From positions 1 to 47,806 of the forward strand of contig VBGP01000028.1 in NCBI GenBank assembly GCA_005880795.1: 47,806 nucleotides of DNA. Reading direction: 5' to 3'. This document shows, piece by piece, positions 7,822 to 16,682 of this stretch (its first letter is position 1; every line of letters starts with the position of its first letter). The notes beneath the pieces were generated by a model. The model saw only the letters and a list, made by a program, of their open reading frames with translations. It was not told the origin of the DNA and made no database searches. Both the position numbers and the translations under genes were made by a program. The stretch is from Chloroflexota bacterium. GTDB lineage: Bacteria > Chloroflexota > Dormibacteria > Dormibacterales > Dormibacteraceae.

Positions 7822-8726
7822 CGTCTCCGTATCTCGGCTGGAAGAAGGCCGAGCTGCACTGCCACCTCGACGGCGCGGTGCGAGTAGCCACCGCGGAGGA
7901 GCTTTCGGGCAGTCGAGGGCTCCGGATGGTCGCGCCCGACGACTGCCCCAGCCAGGCCGAGTACATCAAGTACTTCGACGACGCCGTCGCGGTGATGCAG
8001 ACCGCGGGCGCCCTCGAACGCATCGCGTACGAGCTGTGCGTCGACTCGGCGGCGGAGAACATCGACTACCTGGAGGTGCGGTGGGCGCCCCGCCTGCATC
8101 TCCAGAATGGCCTGACGGTCGCGCAAGCGATCGGCGCGGTGCTCTCCGGACTCGATTCAGGCCCGATCGAAGCGGTCGCGATCGTCTGCGCGATGCGACA
8201 TCACCCACCCCAAGAAAACGTCGATCTCGCGCGGATCGCGGGCGGATTCGCCGGCCGCGGTGTGGTCGGCTTCGACCTGGCCGGCGACGAGGCGCGCTAT
8301 CCCGCGGCACCCCACAAGCCGGCGTTCGAGGCCGCTCGCGGGGCGGGCCTGCATCTCACGTGCCACGCAGGCGAGGCCGGCGATCCGTCGAGCGTCGAGG
8401 AGGCGCTGGACCTCGGCGCGGAGCGCATCGCCCACGGCGTCATCGGGGCCCGCGATCCCCGCATCGTGGAGCGCGTCCGAAGCGAGGGCATCGTGCTCGA
8501 CATGTGCCCTACCGCAAACTGGAAATGCAAAGCGGTGCAAAAACTCTCCGACCACCCGCTGCCGCGGCTGCTGCGGGCCGGCGTGCGGTGCACGATCAGC
8601 ACGGACTCGCGCACGGTCGCCGACACGACACTGAGCCACGAGTTCGAGTTGATGTCGCAACTGGGAATGACCGACGAAGAGCTCCAGCGATGCAACGAAA
8701 CCGCGTACGACTCGAGATTCCGCTAG
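7818..8726 (+). CDS. add: Adenosine deaminase family protein with no canonical start codon
   Basis: Deaminates adenosine (or a related purine) to inosine. Family motifs are clear: the metal-binding KAELHCHLDGAVR, the HAGEAGDPSSVEEAL segment with a metal His and the catalytic Glu, ERIAHGV, and STDSRTVADTTLSHE with the last metal Asp. The HxH motif lies before the first ATG/GTG/TTG of the frame (GTG 7878), so the real start must be earlier. Scanning back, no standard start occurs before or within the end of hpt. ATA at 7818, overlapping the hpt TAG as ATAG, is the best placed candidate and gives 302 residues. A non-AUG start, a frameshift from hpt, or a sequence error are the alternatives. The C-terminus is slightly short for the family. 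Confidence 0.8.
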   Translation: MASPYLGWKKAELHCHLDGAVRVATAEELSGSRGLRMVAPDDCPSQAEYIKYFDDAVAVMQTAGALERIAYELCVDSAAENIDYLEVRWAPRLHLQNGLTVAQAIGAVLSGLDSGPIEAVAIVCAMRHHPPQENVDLARIAGGFAGRGVVGFDLAGDEARYPAAPHKPAFEAARGAGLHLTCHAGEAGDPSSVEEALDLGAERIAHGVIGARDPRIVERVRSEGIVLDMCPTANWKCKAVQKLSDHPLPRLLRAGVRCTISTDSRTVADTTLSHEFELMSQLGMTDEELQRCNETAYDSRFR

Positions 8727-8740
8727 CGACTCAGCGACAC

Positions 8741-8803
8741 CCCCGGATAGTCCGGACTATCCGTGCCCACCAGTCGTCCCAACCCCGGATAGTCCGGACT
8801 ATC
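8741..8803. repeat. Two identical 21-bp repeats carrying a perfect 16-bp palindrome, 42 bp apart
   Basis: The perfect palindrome GATAGTCCGGACTATC occurs at 8746-8761 and again at 8788-8803, each preceded by CCCCG (8741-8745 and 8783-8787). The start-to-start distance of 42 bp is four turns of B-DNA. The copies lie in the 92 bp between the convergent ends of add and upp. Each can form an 8-bp stem with no loop, and no T-run follows, so a standard terminator is unlikely. A dimeric protein site or a dispersed genomic repeat is more likely. Confidence 0.85.
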
Positions 8804-8818
8804 TGAGGTCAGCCCGGC

Positions 8819-9439
8819 TCAGCCCGTTCCGAACAACCTGTCGCCGAAGTCACCCAGCCCCGGGACGATGTACGCACGATCGTTGAGCCGCTCGTCCAGC
8901 GCCGCGGTGTAGACGTCGACCTCGGGGTGTCGCTCCTCGAGGACCTTCACCCCTTCAGGAGCGGCCACGATGCACACCATCCGCGTGTCGCGCCCGCCCG
9001 CCTCTTTGATCAGGTCGAGAGCCTGCGCCGCGGAGCCTCCGGTCGCCAGCATCGGGTCGAGTAGCAGAGGAATCTTTCCCTTGAGGCTGGGCAGCTTCTT
9101 GTAGTAGATCCGCGCGACCGCGGTCTCCTCGTCGCGCTCGAGACCGATGTATCCGACGCTGACCCTCGGCAGCAGCTCCAGCACCGGAGCGAGCAGGCCC
9201 AGGCCCGCGCGCAGGACCGGGATCGCGACTACCTCCTGCTCGACCTCGAGCGCCGGCGCGTCGGCGAGCGGCGTGCGAACGGTGCCTTTCCGCACCGGCA
9301 GGTCGGCGGTGGCTTCGTAGAGCAGCAGCGTGATCGCGTTGCGCGCCAGCGCCCGAAATTCCTCCGGTTCGGTCGAGGTGTCGCGCAGTCCCCGCAAGCA
9401 GTCCGCGACGAGCGGATGCTTACTTACGATCAGCGGCAC
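8819..9439 (-). CDS. upp: Uracil phosphoribosyltransferase
   Basis: Converts uracil and PRPP to UMP. From the GTG at 9439 the product is 206 residues, close to the E. coli enzyme, and begins with the family-typical VPLIVSKHPLV. Motifs seen are AIPVLRAGLGL, YIGLERDEET, the PRPP loop LLDPMLATGGSAAQA, and the uracil-binding end YIVPGLGDFGDRLFGT. A longer form from ATG 9481 would overlap udp by 62 nt; the shorter one overlaps by 20 nt. It is the last gene of the minus-strand nucleoside series and takes the uracil released by the uridine phosphorylase just upstream. Confidence 0.93.
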   Translation of the reverse strand: MPLIVSKHPLVADCLRGLRDTSTEPEEFRALARNAITLLLYEATADLPVRKGTVRTPLADAPALEVEQEVVAIPVLRAGLGLLAPVLELLPRVSVGYIGLERDEETAVARIYYKKLPSLKGKIPLLLDPMLATGGSAAQALDLIKEAGGRDTRMVCIVAAPEGVKVLEERHPEVDVYTAALDERLNDRAYIVPGLGDFGDRLFGTG

Positions 9440-10190
9440 GGGCGTCGCGCGCGATGAGCCTGCGCAGTGCGTCGACTGCAACCCTCAGCATGCGATCCAT
9501 GAAGGAGGGGTCGAGGTGATGGATCTCCCCCGCGCCGAGCTCGTCCACACACAGATTGATCGTGGCGGCGCGCATCTTGCGCACGCGCGATACGACGAAG
9601 AGAGTCGACGACTCCATGTCGTTGCTCAAGATGCCTGCCTTGGACCACATCTCGAGCTCATCCCGCAGGTGCGGGCGCGGCATGCGGTCGGGCAGGAGGT
9701 CGGAGTAAAGGGCGTCGACCGAGCGGATCACGCCGACGTGGTAAGGCACGCCTGACGCCTCGGCCGCCTCGACGAGCGCATTCACCATGTGCAGCGAGGC
9801 CACGGCCGGGTATTCGGTTGGGACGTAGCCGTTCGGCGTCCCCTCCGACCGGACCGCGGCGTAGCCAATCACGAGGTCGCCCATCTTGATCTCTGGCTGG
9901 GCCGCGCCACATGTGCCCACGCGAAGGAGCGTGTGCACGCCGAGCTCGTTGAGCTCTTCCACCGCGATCGCGACCGACGGACCGCCCATGCCGGTGGACA
10001 TCGCGGAAACCGGGACGCCGTCGAGCTTGCCGGTGAACGTCCTGTACTCACGGCTGAATGCGATCTCTCGCGCGCCGTCCAGGTACTTCGCGATCATCGG
10101 CGTCCGGCCTGGGTCCCCGGGGACCAACACGTAATCTCCCACGTCGCCGTGCCCCAGGCCGATGTGGTACTTCTTCTCGGTCACAGCCAT
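9420..10190 (-). CDS. udp: Uridine phosphorylase
   Basis: Phosphorolyses uridine to uracil and ribose-1-phosphate. The 256-residue protein starts MAVTEKKYHIGLGHGDVGDY and has the phosphate-site VPGDPGRTPMIAKYL, STGMGGPSVAIAVEEL, LLRVGTCGAAQPEIKMGDLV, and the ribose-contacting SNDMESSTLFVV, all typical of the NP-I nucleoside phosphorylase family and of uridine phosphorylase in particular. ATG 10190 is preferred over the upstream extension, which lacks similarity. It lies 13 nt behind the pyrimidine-nucleoside phosphorylase and overlaps upp by 20 nt. Confidence 0.92.
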   Translation of the reverse strand: MAVTEKKYHIGLGHGDVGDYVLVPGDPGRTPMIAKYLDGAREIAFSREYRTFTGKLDGVPVSAMSTGMGGPSVAIAVEELNELGVHTLLRVGTCGAAQPEIKMGDLVIGYAAVRSEGTPNGYVPTEYPAVASLHMVNALVEAAEASGVPYHVGVIRSVDALYSDLLPDRMPRPHLRDELEMWSKAGILSNDMESSTLFVVSRVRKMRAATINLCVDELGAGEIHHLDPSFMDRMLRVAVDALRRLIARDARAADRK

Positions 10191-10203
10191 CGTGGGCGAA
10201 ATA

Positions 10204-11496
10204 CTAGCCGCCCGCGCTGACTCCGTTCTTATCCACCCGGGCAAGGATGTGGGGCGGGCGGCGCACCTCTCGGTCGCTCAGGCGCCATGCATTGCGAATC
10301 CGGCCGGTGACCCGGTCGGCCACCTCGTGGGATCGGGCGTGGACGACCGCCAGCGGATCGCCGGCTCGCACCTGCGCGCCGACCGGCGCCTCGATGACCA
10401 GCCCGGCGGCCGGATCAACCCGATCCTCCTTGCGGATCCGCCCCGCGCCAAGCTCGAGCGCGGCGAGCCCGATCTCCAGCGCATCGACCGATTCCACATG
10501 ACCGCCCGCCTCCGCCTTGACCGCAACCTGGACCGGAGCCACCGGCAGGCCTCGCTCCAGGCGGCCACCCTGCGCCGCGAGCATGCGCTCGAAGGTCTCC
10601 CTCCCGGCGCCGGACCGCAGCACTTTCTCCGGATCCGTCGCCACCCCTGCGAGCCGGCACATCTCGCGGGTCACCCTGAGGCACACCTCGAGCAGCTCGG
10701 CGTCCCCCTTGCCGGCCAGGGCGTCGAGCGCCTCTTGAACCTCGAGCGCGTTACCCACGGTGCGGCCCAGCGGGTTGTCCATCGCGGTCACGAGCGCCAC
10801 AGTGCGGCGACCAGCGCCTTCGCCGAGCTCCACCATCTCGGCGGCGAGCTCCTCCGCCGATGCCACGTCGGGCATGAACGCTCCGCGCCCGAACTTGACG
10901 TCGAGCACGATGGCGTCGGCGCCCGCAGCGATCTTCTTCGACATCACGCTGGACGCGATCAGCGGCACCGAAGGCACGGTCGCCGTGACGTCGCGCAGGG
11001 CGTAAAGGAGCTTGTCCGCCGGCACCATGAGCGGCGACTGCGCGGCAACTGCGATCCCGACGTCGCGGACCTGCCTGATGAAGCGCTCGGGCTCCAGGTC
11101 GACCGTCAGCCCGGGAACCGACTCCAGCTTGTCCAGGGTCCCACCGGTGTGGGCGAGCGCCCGGCCGCTCAGCTTCGGCACCTTGACCCCGCATGCAGCG
11201 GCGAGCGGTGCCGCGACCAGCGTCACCTTATCGCCGACACCGCCCGTCGAATGTTTGTCGACCTTGATCCCCGGGATCGCGCTGAGGTCGAGCACCTCGC
11301 CGCTGGCGACCATCGCCTGTGTGAGCGCGAGCGTCTCGGCGGCCGTCATGCCGCGGATGCAGACGGCCATCAACCAGGCAGCCATCTGGTAGTCGGGGAT
11401 CTCGCTTCGTAGGTAACCGGTGATCAGAAACCGGATCTCGTCCGGCGGGTGCTCGCGTCCGTCGCGCTTGTGCCCGATGACCTCGAGCGGGTTCAC
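10204..11496 (-). CDS. deoA: Pyrimidine-nucleoside (thymidine) phosphorylase
   Basis: Phosphorolyses thymidine, deoxyuridine and often uridine to base and pentose-1-phosphate. The 430-residue size and the signatures match the glycosyltransferase family 3 phosphorylases: the phosphate-binding loop VDKHSTGGVGDKVTL, LSGRALAHTGGTLDKLESVPG, and the lysine- and Ser-containing LLYALRDVTATV region. The C-terminal alpha/beta domain (about residues 335-430) has the usual PDxxG-like arrangement. GTG at 11496 is the only reasonable start. Whether it is thymidine-specific (DeoA) or broad (Pdp) cannot be told by eye. It sits between the importer lipoprotein gene (61 nt) and udp (13 nt). Confidence 0.93.
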   Translation of the reverse strand: MNPLEVIGHKRDGREHPPDEIRFLITGYLRSEIPDYQMAAWLMAVCIRGMTAAETLALTQAMVASGEVLDLSAIPGIKVDKHSTGGVGDKVTLVAAPLAAACGVKVPKLSGRALAHTGGTLDKLESVPGLTVDLEPERFIRQVRDVGIAVAAQSPLMVPADKLLYALRDVTATVPSVPLIASSVMSKKIAAGADAIVLDVKFGRGAFMPDVASAEELAAEMVELGEGAGRRTVALVTAMDNPLGRTVGNALEVQEALDALAGKGDAELLEVCLRVTREMCRLAGVATDPEKVLRSGAGRETFERMLAAQGGRLERGLPVAPVQVAVKAEAGGHVESVDALEIGLAALELGAGRIRKEDRVDPAAGLVIEAPVGAQVRAGDPLAVVHARSHEVADRVTGRIRNAWRLSDREVRRPPHILARVDKNGVSAGG

Positions 11497-11557
11497 ACGG
11501 GATGTGGCCCGGCGACAGGGCGGGGCGTCGAGCTATCGCCCGACGCCCCTTCAGACC

Positions 11558-12661
11558 TCAGGGCTGGCCGCACTTGGCCGGGCACGTGGTGACCGAGCCG
11601 TTCTTCATTCCGTTGAGAGCCGCGGTGAGCTTGGCCTGCAGTGCCGCGCTGATCATGCCCTCCTTGCCGTGGAAGGGTGAGATGCCGATGCCGTTGTTGG
11701 CGGCGTTGAACAGGGTATCCCCCGGCGCGATTGTGCCGTCGTTGACCTTCTTGATCGCCTGCTCGACCGCGTTGCTGAGGTGCTTCTCGGCCGAGGTCAC
11801 GAGGCAGGGGTCAGCGTTGGGGTACGAGAGGTACTGGTCGACGTCGACGCCGATCGCGTAGACGTTGGCCGCGCATGCCGCGTCTAGCACGCCGTTGCCG
11901 GTCTTGCCTGCGACCTGGAAGAGCACGTCATCGTGGTTCTGGCTGATCAACTGCGAGCCAAGCACTTTGCCGGCTACGGGGTCGTTGAATGCCTTGGTGA
12001 AGTCGCTGGTCGAGACGTACGCTACGTCGACCTTGACGCTGGGGTCAATGGCCTGAGCGCCGAGCTGGAAGCCCTGGATATAGCGGACGACAGGAGGAAC
12101 GACGTTGATGCCGCCGACCGCGGCGATGTGCTTGGTCTTGGTGATGCTCGCGGCGACCATGCCCGCGAGGTAACCGGGCTGGTCCTCCTGGAAGTAAAGC
12201 GAGGTGTAGTTGGGGAGGAGCGTCTTCGGGTCACCCTTGCACCCGAACGTGGTGTCCAGGTTGCCCGAGGTGTCGATGCAGATGGGCGACTGGTCGACGC
12301 CGATGAACTTCACGTTGGGGTTCTTCTTGGCGGCGGTCGTCGTGGCACCCGACTCGTCGAAGGCGACGGTGACGATCAAGTTGTAACCGCTGTCGACAAA
12401 GGTCTGGATGTCTTTCGCATAGTCCGTGCTGTCCACCGGCACCACGGTGGCCGGGTCCTTGGCGCCGATGTCGGCGGCTCCTTTCTTGGCGCCTTCCCAC
12501 GAATACTGGCTGAAGTTGTGGTCCTGGAGGGTCCCGGTGGCCGACATGAGGGCGATCTTCCACTTCGAGTTCGTCGTCGTGGTGGGGGACCCACCGCACG
12601 CAGCAAGAACCAGCAGAACAAGTGTCATAGCCGCTACGCGCGGCACGCCCAAGGTCAACAT
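11558..12661 (-). CDS. BMP/PnrA-family nucleoside-binding lipoprotein of an ABC importer
   Basis: Extracytoplasmic substrate-binding protein, 367 residues, anchored by a lipid. The signal peptide ends in the lipobox VLAACGG, with the lipidated Cys near position 22. The mature part shows the BMP family pattern: KIALMSATGTLQDHNFSQ, DSGYNLIVTVAFDESGAT, YFQEDQPGYLAGMVAA, IAAVGGINVVPPVVRYIQGF and a late GVDVDQY loop. BMP proteins bind purine or pyrimidine nucleosides (PnrA, BmpA, RnsB/NupN relatives), which agrees with the phosphorylases behind it. A strong ribosome site, AAGGAGG, lies just upstream of the ATG. A 198 nt gap separates it from the permease gene, so it may also have its own promoter, giving more binding protein than permease. 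Confidence 0.93.
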   Translation of the reverse strand: MLTLGVPRVAAMTLVLLVLAACGGSPTTTTNSKWKIALMSATGTLQDHNFSQYSWEGAKKGAADIGAKDPATVVPVDSTDYAKDIQTFVDSGYNLIVTVAFDESGATTTAAKKNPNVKFIGVDQSPICIDTSGNLDTTFGCKGDPKTLLPNYTSLYFQEDQPGYLAGMVAASITKTKHIAAVGGINVVPPVVRYIQGFQLGAQAIDPSVKVDVAYVSTSDFTKAFNDPVAGKVLGSQLISQNHDDVLFQVAGKTGNGVLDAACAANVYAIGVDVDQYLSYPNADPCLVTSAEKHLSNAVEQAIKKVNDGTIAPGDTLFNAANNGIGISPFHGKEGMISAALQAKLTAALNGMKNGSVTTCPAKCGQP

Positions 12662-12859
12662 TCAAACCCTCCTTAGCGGCTGCTCAAAACCTAGATCCGG
12701 AAATGGCCATGGATTAACCTCTCAGACGGGCGATATTGTGCCCGATCTCACTCCGCAGCGCGCGGGCTCCTCCATGGCGATCGAAGTCGATGGCGCACCC
12801 GGAGCAACGTCTCCCGGCGAGATCTTCAGGTGGTACGCCGGCACCGCTGAGTCCCTAGC
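12662..12859. other. Intergenic gap between importer permease and lipoprotein genes
   Basis: On the minus strand this gap holds the AAGGAGG ribosome site of the lipoprotein gene at its left end (about 12668-12674), and an inverted repeat CGGGC/GCCCG (12727-12731 and 12740-12744) whose loop contains CAATAT, a possible -10 box. A short plus-strand open frame (36 codons from an ATG near 12775) has no support and runs into the permease gene. Confidence 0.4.
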
Positions 12860-13939
12860 TCAGGACGCGCTCTCGCGCTGGTAGGGCCGTCCGTCTGCGG
12901 CGGGAGCAATGCTGCGACCGATCAGCCCCGCCAGGACAACGATCGTGATCAGGTACGGCAGCGCGTCGAAGAACTGCGTCGGGACATGGTCGAGCAAGGT
13001 TCCCAGCTCACCTGTAGGCGGGGAGATGCTGATCGTCTGGCTGATCGCCTGCGATGCCGCAAACAGCAGCGCTGCACCGAAGGCTCCCAACGGCGTCCAC
13101 CGACCGACGATCATCGCGGCGAGGCCGATGAAGCCGCGCCCCTGGGTCATTCCCGCCTGAAAGCCGTTTGTCGCCTCGATGCTGAGATAAGCGCCACCAA
13201 GCGCGGCCAGCGCGCCTGACAGGACGACGTTGCGATAACGGGTGCGAATGACATCGATGCCGACCGTCTCCGCCGCGCGAGGGTGCTCGCCGACCGCGCG
13301 CGTCCGGAGCCCCCACCGCGATCGGAACAGGAAGATCTGAAAGACGACCACGATGATGACCATGAGGATGCCGATCGGGCCCTGACCGAACAGGGCGTCG
13401 ATCAGCCAACCGACGAGCGGAATGTTGCTCACCGCCGAGGGGATGGTCAGCGCGGTGAAGTTGCTGGTCACGGGAAGGGATACGGTGGCCAGCAGGGTGT
13501 TCAGATAGCCCGTCATCCCGAAGGCCGCGATGTTGATGATGGCGCCGGCGATGATCTGGTCGGCTCGCACGCTGATCGAAAGCCACGCGTGCAGCAGCGA
13601 CAGCAGCATTCCGGCGATGATGGCCGCGAGCAGGGCGAGCACCAGGGGAACGGTCAAGCCGAAGACCGGGGTCGGTGTGCCGGGACCCATGATGCCCGTG
13701 ATCACGGCTTCCGCGAACCAACCGGTGAAGGCGGCCGTGAGCATGATGCCTTCGAGCCCGATGTTGACGACGCCCGAACGTTCGCACATCACTCCACATA
13801 GGGCGGCAAGGCAGATCGGAACCGCGAGCTCCACCGCCACCCGGGACATGAAGGGCAGCGCGTTCAGGAAGTACTCCACGAACTGGAACACGATGCCGAG
13901 CACCGGTATCCCGTTGATCGTGTGCAGAAAGGAGTCCAT
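12860..13939 (-). CDS. Nucleoside ABC transporter permease (second subunit)
   Basis: Membrane subunit of the importer, 359 residues, of the BPD_transp_2 type with about eight to ten hydrophobic segments. The conserved cytoplasmic stretch GVMCERSGVVNIGLEGIMLTA and the loop TRAVGEHPRAAETVGIDV are diagnostic of the RbsC-like/BMP-importer second permease (NupQ type). ATG at 13939 overlaps the stop of the first permease by one base. The longer open frame upstream is antiphase reading of the first permease and was rejected. It pairs with the permease encoded just upstream. Confidence 0.92.
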   Translation of the reverse strand: MDSFLHTINGIPVLGIVFQFVEYFLNALPFMSRVAVELAVPICLAALCGVMCERSGVVNIGLEGIMLTAAFTGWFAEAVITGIMGPGTPTPVFGLTVPLVLALLAAIIAGMLLSLLHAWLSISVRADQIIAGAIINIAAFGMTGYLNTLLATVSLPVTSNFTALTIPSAVSNIPLVGWLIDALFGQGPIGILMVIIVVVFQIFLFRSRWGLRTRAVGEHPRAAETVGIDVIRTRYRNVVLSGALAALGGAYLSIEATNGFQAGMTQGRGFIGLAAMIVGRWTPLGAFGAALLFAASQAISQTISISPPTGELGTLLDHVPTQFFDALPYLITIVVLAGLIGRSIAPAADGRPYQRESAS

Positions 13940-15096
13940 CAGGTCAGGGTCTCGCGCCCGTAAGAGCGCGTGATGGTCTGGAAGCCGGTCTGCTCGGCTC
14001 CGGCCACCCCACGCAGCCGCAGCAGGCGACGCAAGACGGCATTGGCGATGAGGAAAAGCAGGATGAGCGCCTGGATGAAGTCGACGAGCTCGACTGGGAT
14101 GCCTGCGTTGATCTGCATCGGGGGCGCCCCCGCCCGCATCGCACCGAAAAGTAGGGCGGCGAACATGATGCCGATCGGGTTGGACCGGCCGAGGAGGGCC
14201 ACGGTGATCGAATCGAACCCGACCTTGGTCTGGAACGTCGTGTTCATACGGTGGCTGATGCCGAGGATCGTGCAGGCGCCGGCCAGTCCCGCCAGCATGC
14301 CGGCAATGCTCATCGTCAGCACGATCATCAGCCGTGGGTTCACGCCCGCGTAACGGGCCGCATCGGGGTTCGCGCCTACGGCACGAATCTCGAATCCCCG
14401 CGTCGTCCTGAAGAGGAGGAACCACGCAATCGGAACCGCGGCGAACGCGAGGAGGATGCCGAGGTGCCCGGTGCTCCCGATGAGGATGGGCAGCGCCGCG
14501 GCGCCGACGTCCGGCGTGGTCGGCGGGTTCGACCCCATCTCCTTGAGCGGACCCTTCACGATCCAGGCCAGGGAGGCCAGGGCGATGTAGTTCATCATGA
14601 TCGTGGTCACGACCTCGTGCGCCCCTGACGTCGCTTTCAAGAGCCCGGGCACGAAACCCCAGGCCGCCCCGGCGAGCGCCCCACCCGCGAGCGCCGCTGG
14701 GATGGCGATGGCCGGCGGCGAGCTCTGCATGTTGGCGGCGACCGCCACCGCCCCGACCGCGCCCATGAGGAACTGCCCCTGCGCGCCGATGTTGAACAGA
14801 CCGGCCCGGAACCCGATCCCCACGCCGAGGCCGGCCAGCAGCAGCGGCGTCGTGATGACAAGGGTCGTCACCACCGAGTTGAAGGACCCAAAAGCGCCCT
14901 GCGCGAGGGCCTGGTACGCCGTCAGAGGAAGAGTCGGGTCGAATGGGTTCTTGAGCACGAGCGTGCTGGACAGGATGATCACGATCGCGCCGACAAGGAG
15001 GGCCAGGAAGAACGAGACCAGCGGCACAGCAATCAGCGACCACAGGTAGCGCAGCAGGGCCCGCGGGCGCGGCAATCGGGCGATCGCCTGGCTCAC
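13939..15096 (-). CDS. Nucleoside ABC transporter permease (first subunit)
   Basis: Membrane subunit, 385 residues, of the BPD_transp_2 family. The N-terminal segment has a long hydrophobic helix (LVSFFLALLVGAIVIILSS). The family stretch GIGFRAGLFNIGAQGQFLMGA and the coupling-loop region FEIRAVGANPDAARYAGV are typical of the first permease of BMP-dependent nucleoside importers (NupP type). Its ATG overlaps the ATPase stop by 4 nt and its stop overlaps the second permease start by 1 nt, so the two membrane subunits and the ATPase are made in a coupled way. Confidence 0.92.
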   Translation of the reverse strand: MSQAIARLPRPRALLRYLWSLIAVPLVSFFLALLVGAIVIILSSTLVLKNPFDPTLPLTAYQALAQGAFGSFNSVVTTLVITTPLLLAGLGVGIGFRAGLFNIGAQGQFLMGAVGAVAVAANMQSSPPAIAIPAALAGGALAGAAWGFVPGLLKATSGAHEVVTTIMMNYIALASLAWIVKGPLKEMGSNPPTTPDVGAAALPILIGSTGHLGILLAFAAVPIAWFLLFRTTRGFEIRAVGANPDAARYAGVNPRLMIVLTMSIAGMLAGLAGACTILGISHRMNTTFQTKVGFDSITVALLGRSNPIGIMFAALLFGAMRAGAPPMQINAGIPVELVDFIQALILLFLIANAVLRRLLRLRGVAGAEQTGFQTITRSYGRETLT

Positions 15097-16682
15097 GTCG
15101 ACGTGCCGGTGGCTTCGTGAGTTTCGTCGGTCGCGCCGCCGGTGGCCATCAAAAGCCCGACCTGGTTCTTGTCGGCCTGCCTCCCATCGACGAAAGCGAC
15201 CAGCTTGCCGCGGTACATCACGGCGATCCGGTCAGAGAGCTCCAGGACTTCGTCGAGCTCGGCCGACACCAGCAGGACCGCTGTGCCCGCGTCCCTCTTC
15301 TCGATGATCCGCTTGTGGATGAACTCGATGCTGCCCACGTCGAGGCCGCGAGTCGGCTGGTCGAGAACCAGCAGAGTGGTGTCGCCTCCGAACTCTCGAG
15401 ACACGATGAGCTTCTGCTGATTACCGCCCGAAAGCGTTTGGGCCGCGACCTCAGTTGATGGAGTGCGCACATCGTACTCACGCACGCGTTGGCGCGCAGC
15501 TGCGAGGATCGCGCGTCCATCCCGCACCAGCCCATGCGCGAACGGAGGCTTGTAGTAGCTGGTCAAGACCAGGTTGTCAGTCAGCGGAAAAGCCAGGATC
15601 AGACCGAACCTATGTCGGTCCGCCGGCACGTATCCAACGTTCGCCTCGTTGATTTGACGGGGCGAAGCGCCCGTCACGTTGCGGCCGTTCAGCCACACGC
15701 GACCTGAGGCGACCCGGCGCAGGCCGACCAGCGCTTCGACGAATTCATCCTGGCCGTTGCCGGCAACTCCCGCGATGCCGAGGATCTCACCGCGTCGAAT
15801 CTCCACGTCGACGCCGCGTACGACCTCGTTGCCGCGGTCGTCTCGGACGTGCAGGTCTTCGACCTTGAGCATCACCTCAGTTGGATGCGATTCCCCGCGA
15901 TCGACTGTCAGCTGGACGGAGCGCCCGACCATCAGCTCGGCCAGCTCCTTGTCATCCGTCTCGGCGGGGCGGCGCTCGCCCACGACACGGCCGCGGCGGA
16001 TCACGGTGATCCGGTCGGCGATCTCCAGGACCTCATTCAGCTTGTGGCTTATGAAGATGATCGACCGGCCGTCCTTGGCCAGGTTGCGAAGGAGCACGAA
16101 GATCTCCTCGGTCTCGGCCGGGGTGAGCACAGCGGTGGGCTCATCAAGGACGAGGATCTGCGCGTCGCGATAGAGGGTCTTCAGGATCTCGACTCGCTGC
16201 TGCTGGCCGACGGACAGCGACTCCACCTTGGCGTCCGGGTCGAGCTCGAACCCAAATCTGCCGGCCAGCTTGCGGATCCGCCGGCTGGCCTCGCGCCTGT
16301 CGAGGAAGACGGGGTTCGCCATGGTTTCCTCGCCGAGCACGACGTTCTCGGCGACCGACAGAACGGGGATCAGCATGAAGTGCTGGTGCACCATCTCGAT
16401 TCCGCGGGCGATGGCGTCGGAAGGTCCGGCGATCCGGACGGCCTGGCCGTCGACGAGAATCTCACCCTCATCCGGGACCGCGAGACCGTAGAGGATGTTC
16501 ATCAGGGTGGTCTTGCCGGCGCCGTTCTCCCCGAGAAGGGCGTGGATCTCGCCCTGCCTCAGGTCGAGGTCGATGTGGTCGTTGGCGACGACACCGGGGT
16601 AGCGCTTGGTGATGCCCCTCATCTCAAGCTTCGGGGGGGTGGACGGTGGTTCAGGGGCGGCCGGCGCTGCTTCCGAAGTCAT
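15093..16682 (-). CDS. Nucleoside ABC transporter ATP-binding protein (two ABC domains)
   Basis: Energises the importer. The 529-residue protein has two ABC cassettes. The first has Walker A GENGAGKTTL (about 51-60), signature LSVGQQQRVEILK and Walker B ILVLDEPTAVL. The second has a degenerate Walker A (GVAGNGQDEFVEAL), signature LSGGNQQKLIVSRE and LLVLDQPTRGLD, with Glu replaced by Gln. This asymmetric layout, with only one complete catalytic cassette, is normal for the sugar/nucleoside (RbsA/NupO) class. The start lies within the end of the HAD gene (32 nt overlap) and the stop overlaps the first permease gene by 4 nt. Confidence 0.94.
   Translation of the reverse strand: MTSEAAPAAPEPPSTPPKLEMRGITKRYPGVVANDHIDLDLRQGEIHALLGENGAGKTTLMNILYGLAVPDEGEILVDGQAVRIAGPSDAIARGIEMVHQHFMLIPVLSVAENVVLGEETMANPVFLDRREASRRIRKLAGRFGFELDPDAKVESLSVGQQQRVEILKTLYRDAQILVLDEPTAVLTPAETEEIFVLLRNLAKDGRSIIFISHKLNEVLEIADRITVIRRGRVVGERRPAETDDKELAELMVGRSVQLTVDRGESHPTEVMLKVEDLHVRDDRGNEVVRGVDVEIRRGEILGIAGVAGNGQDEFVEALVGLRRVASGRVWLNGRNVTGASPRQINEANVGYVPADRHRFGLILAFPLTDNLVLTSYYKPPFAHGLVRDGRAILAAARQRVREYDVRTPSTEVAAQTLSGGNQQKLIVSREFGGDTTLLVLDQPTRGLDVGSIEFIHKRIIEKRDAGTAVLLVSAELDEVLELSDRIAVMYRGKLVAFVDGRQADKNQVGLLMATGGATDETHEATGTST

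Noticed and set aside
8741-8803. CRISPR-like array
   Set aside because: Only two repeat units, each a full palindrome, with a single 21-nt spacer and no cas genes.
12775-12884. Possible 36-codon plus-strand peptide gene between importer genes
   Set aside because: No ribosome site or similarity, and it runs into the minus-strand permease gene.
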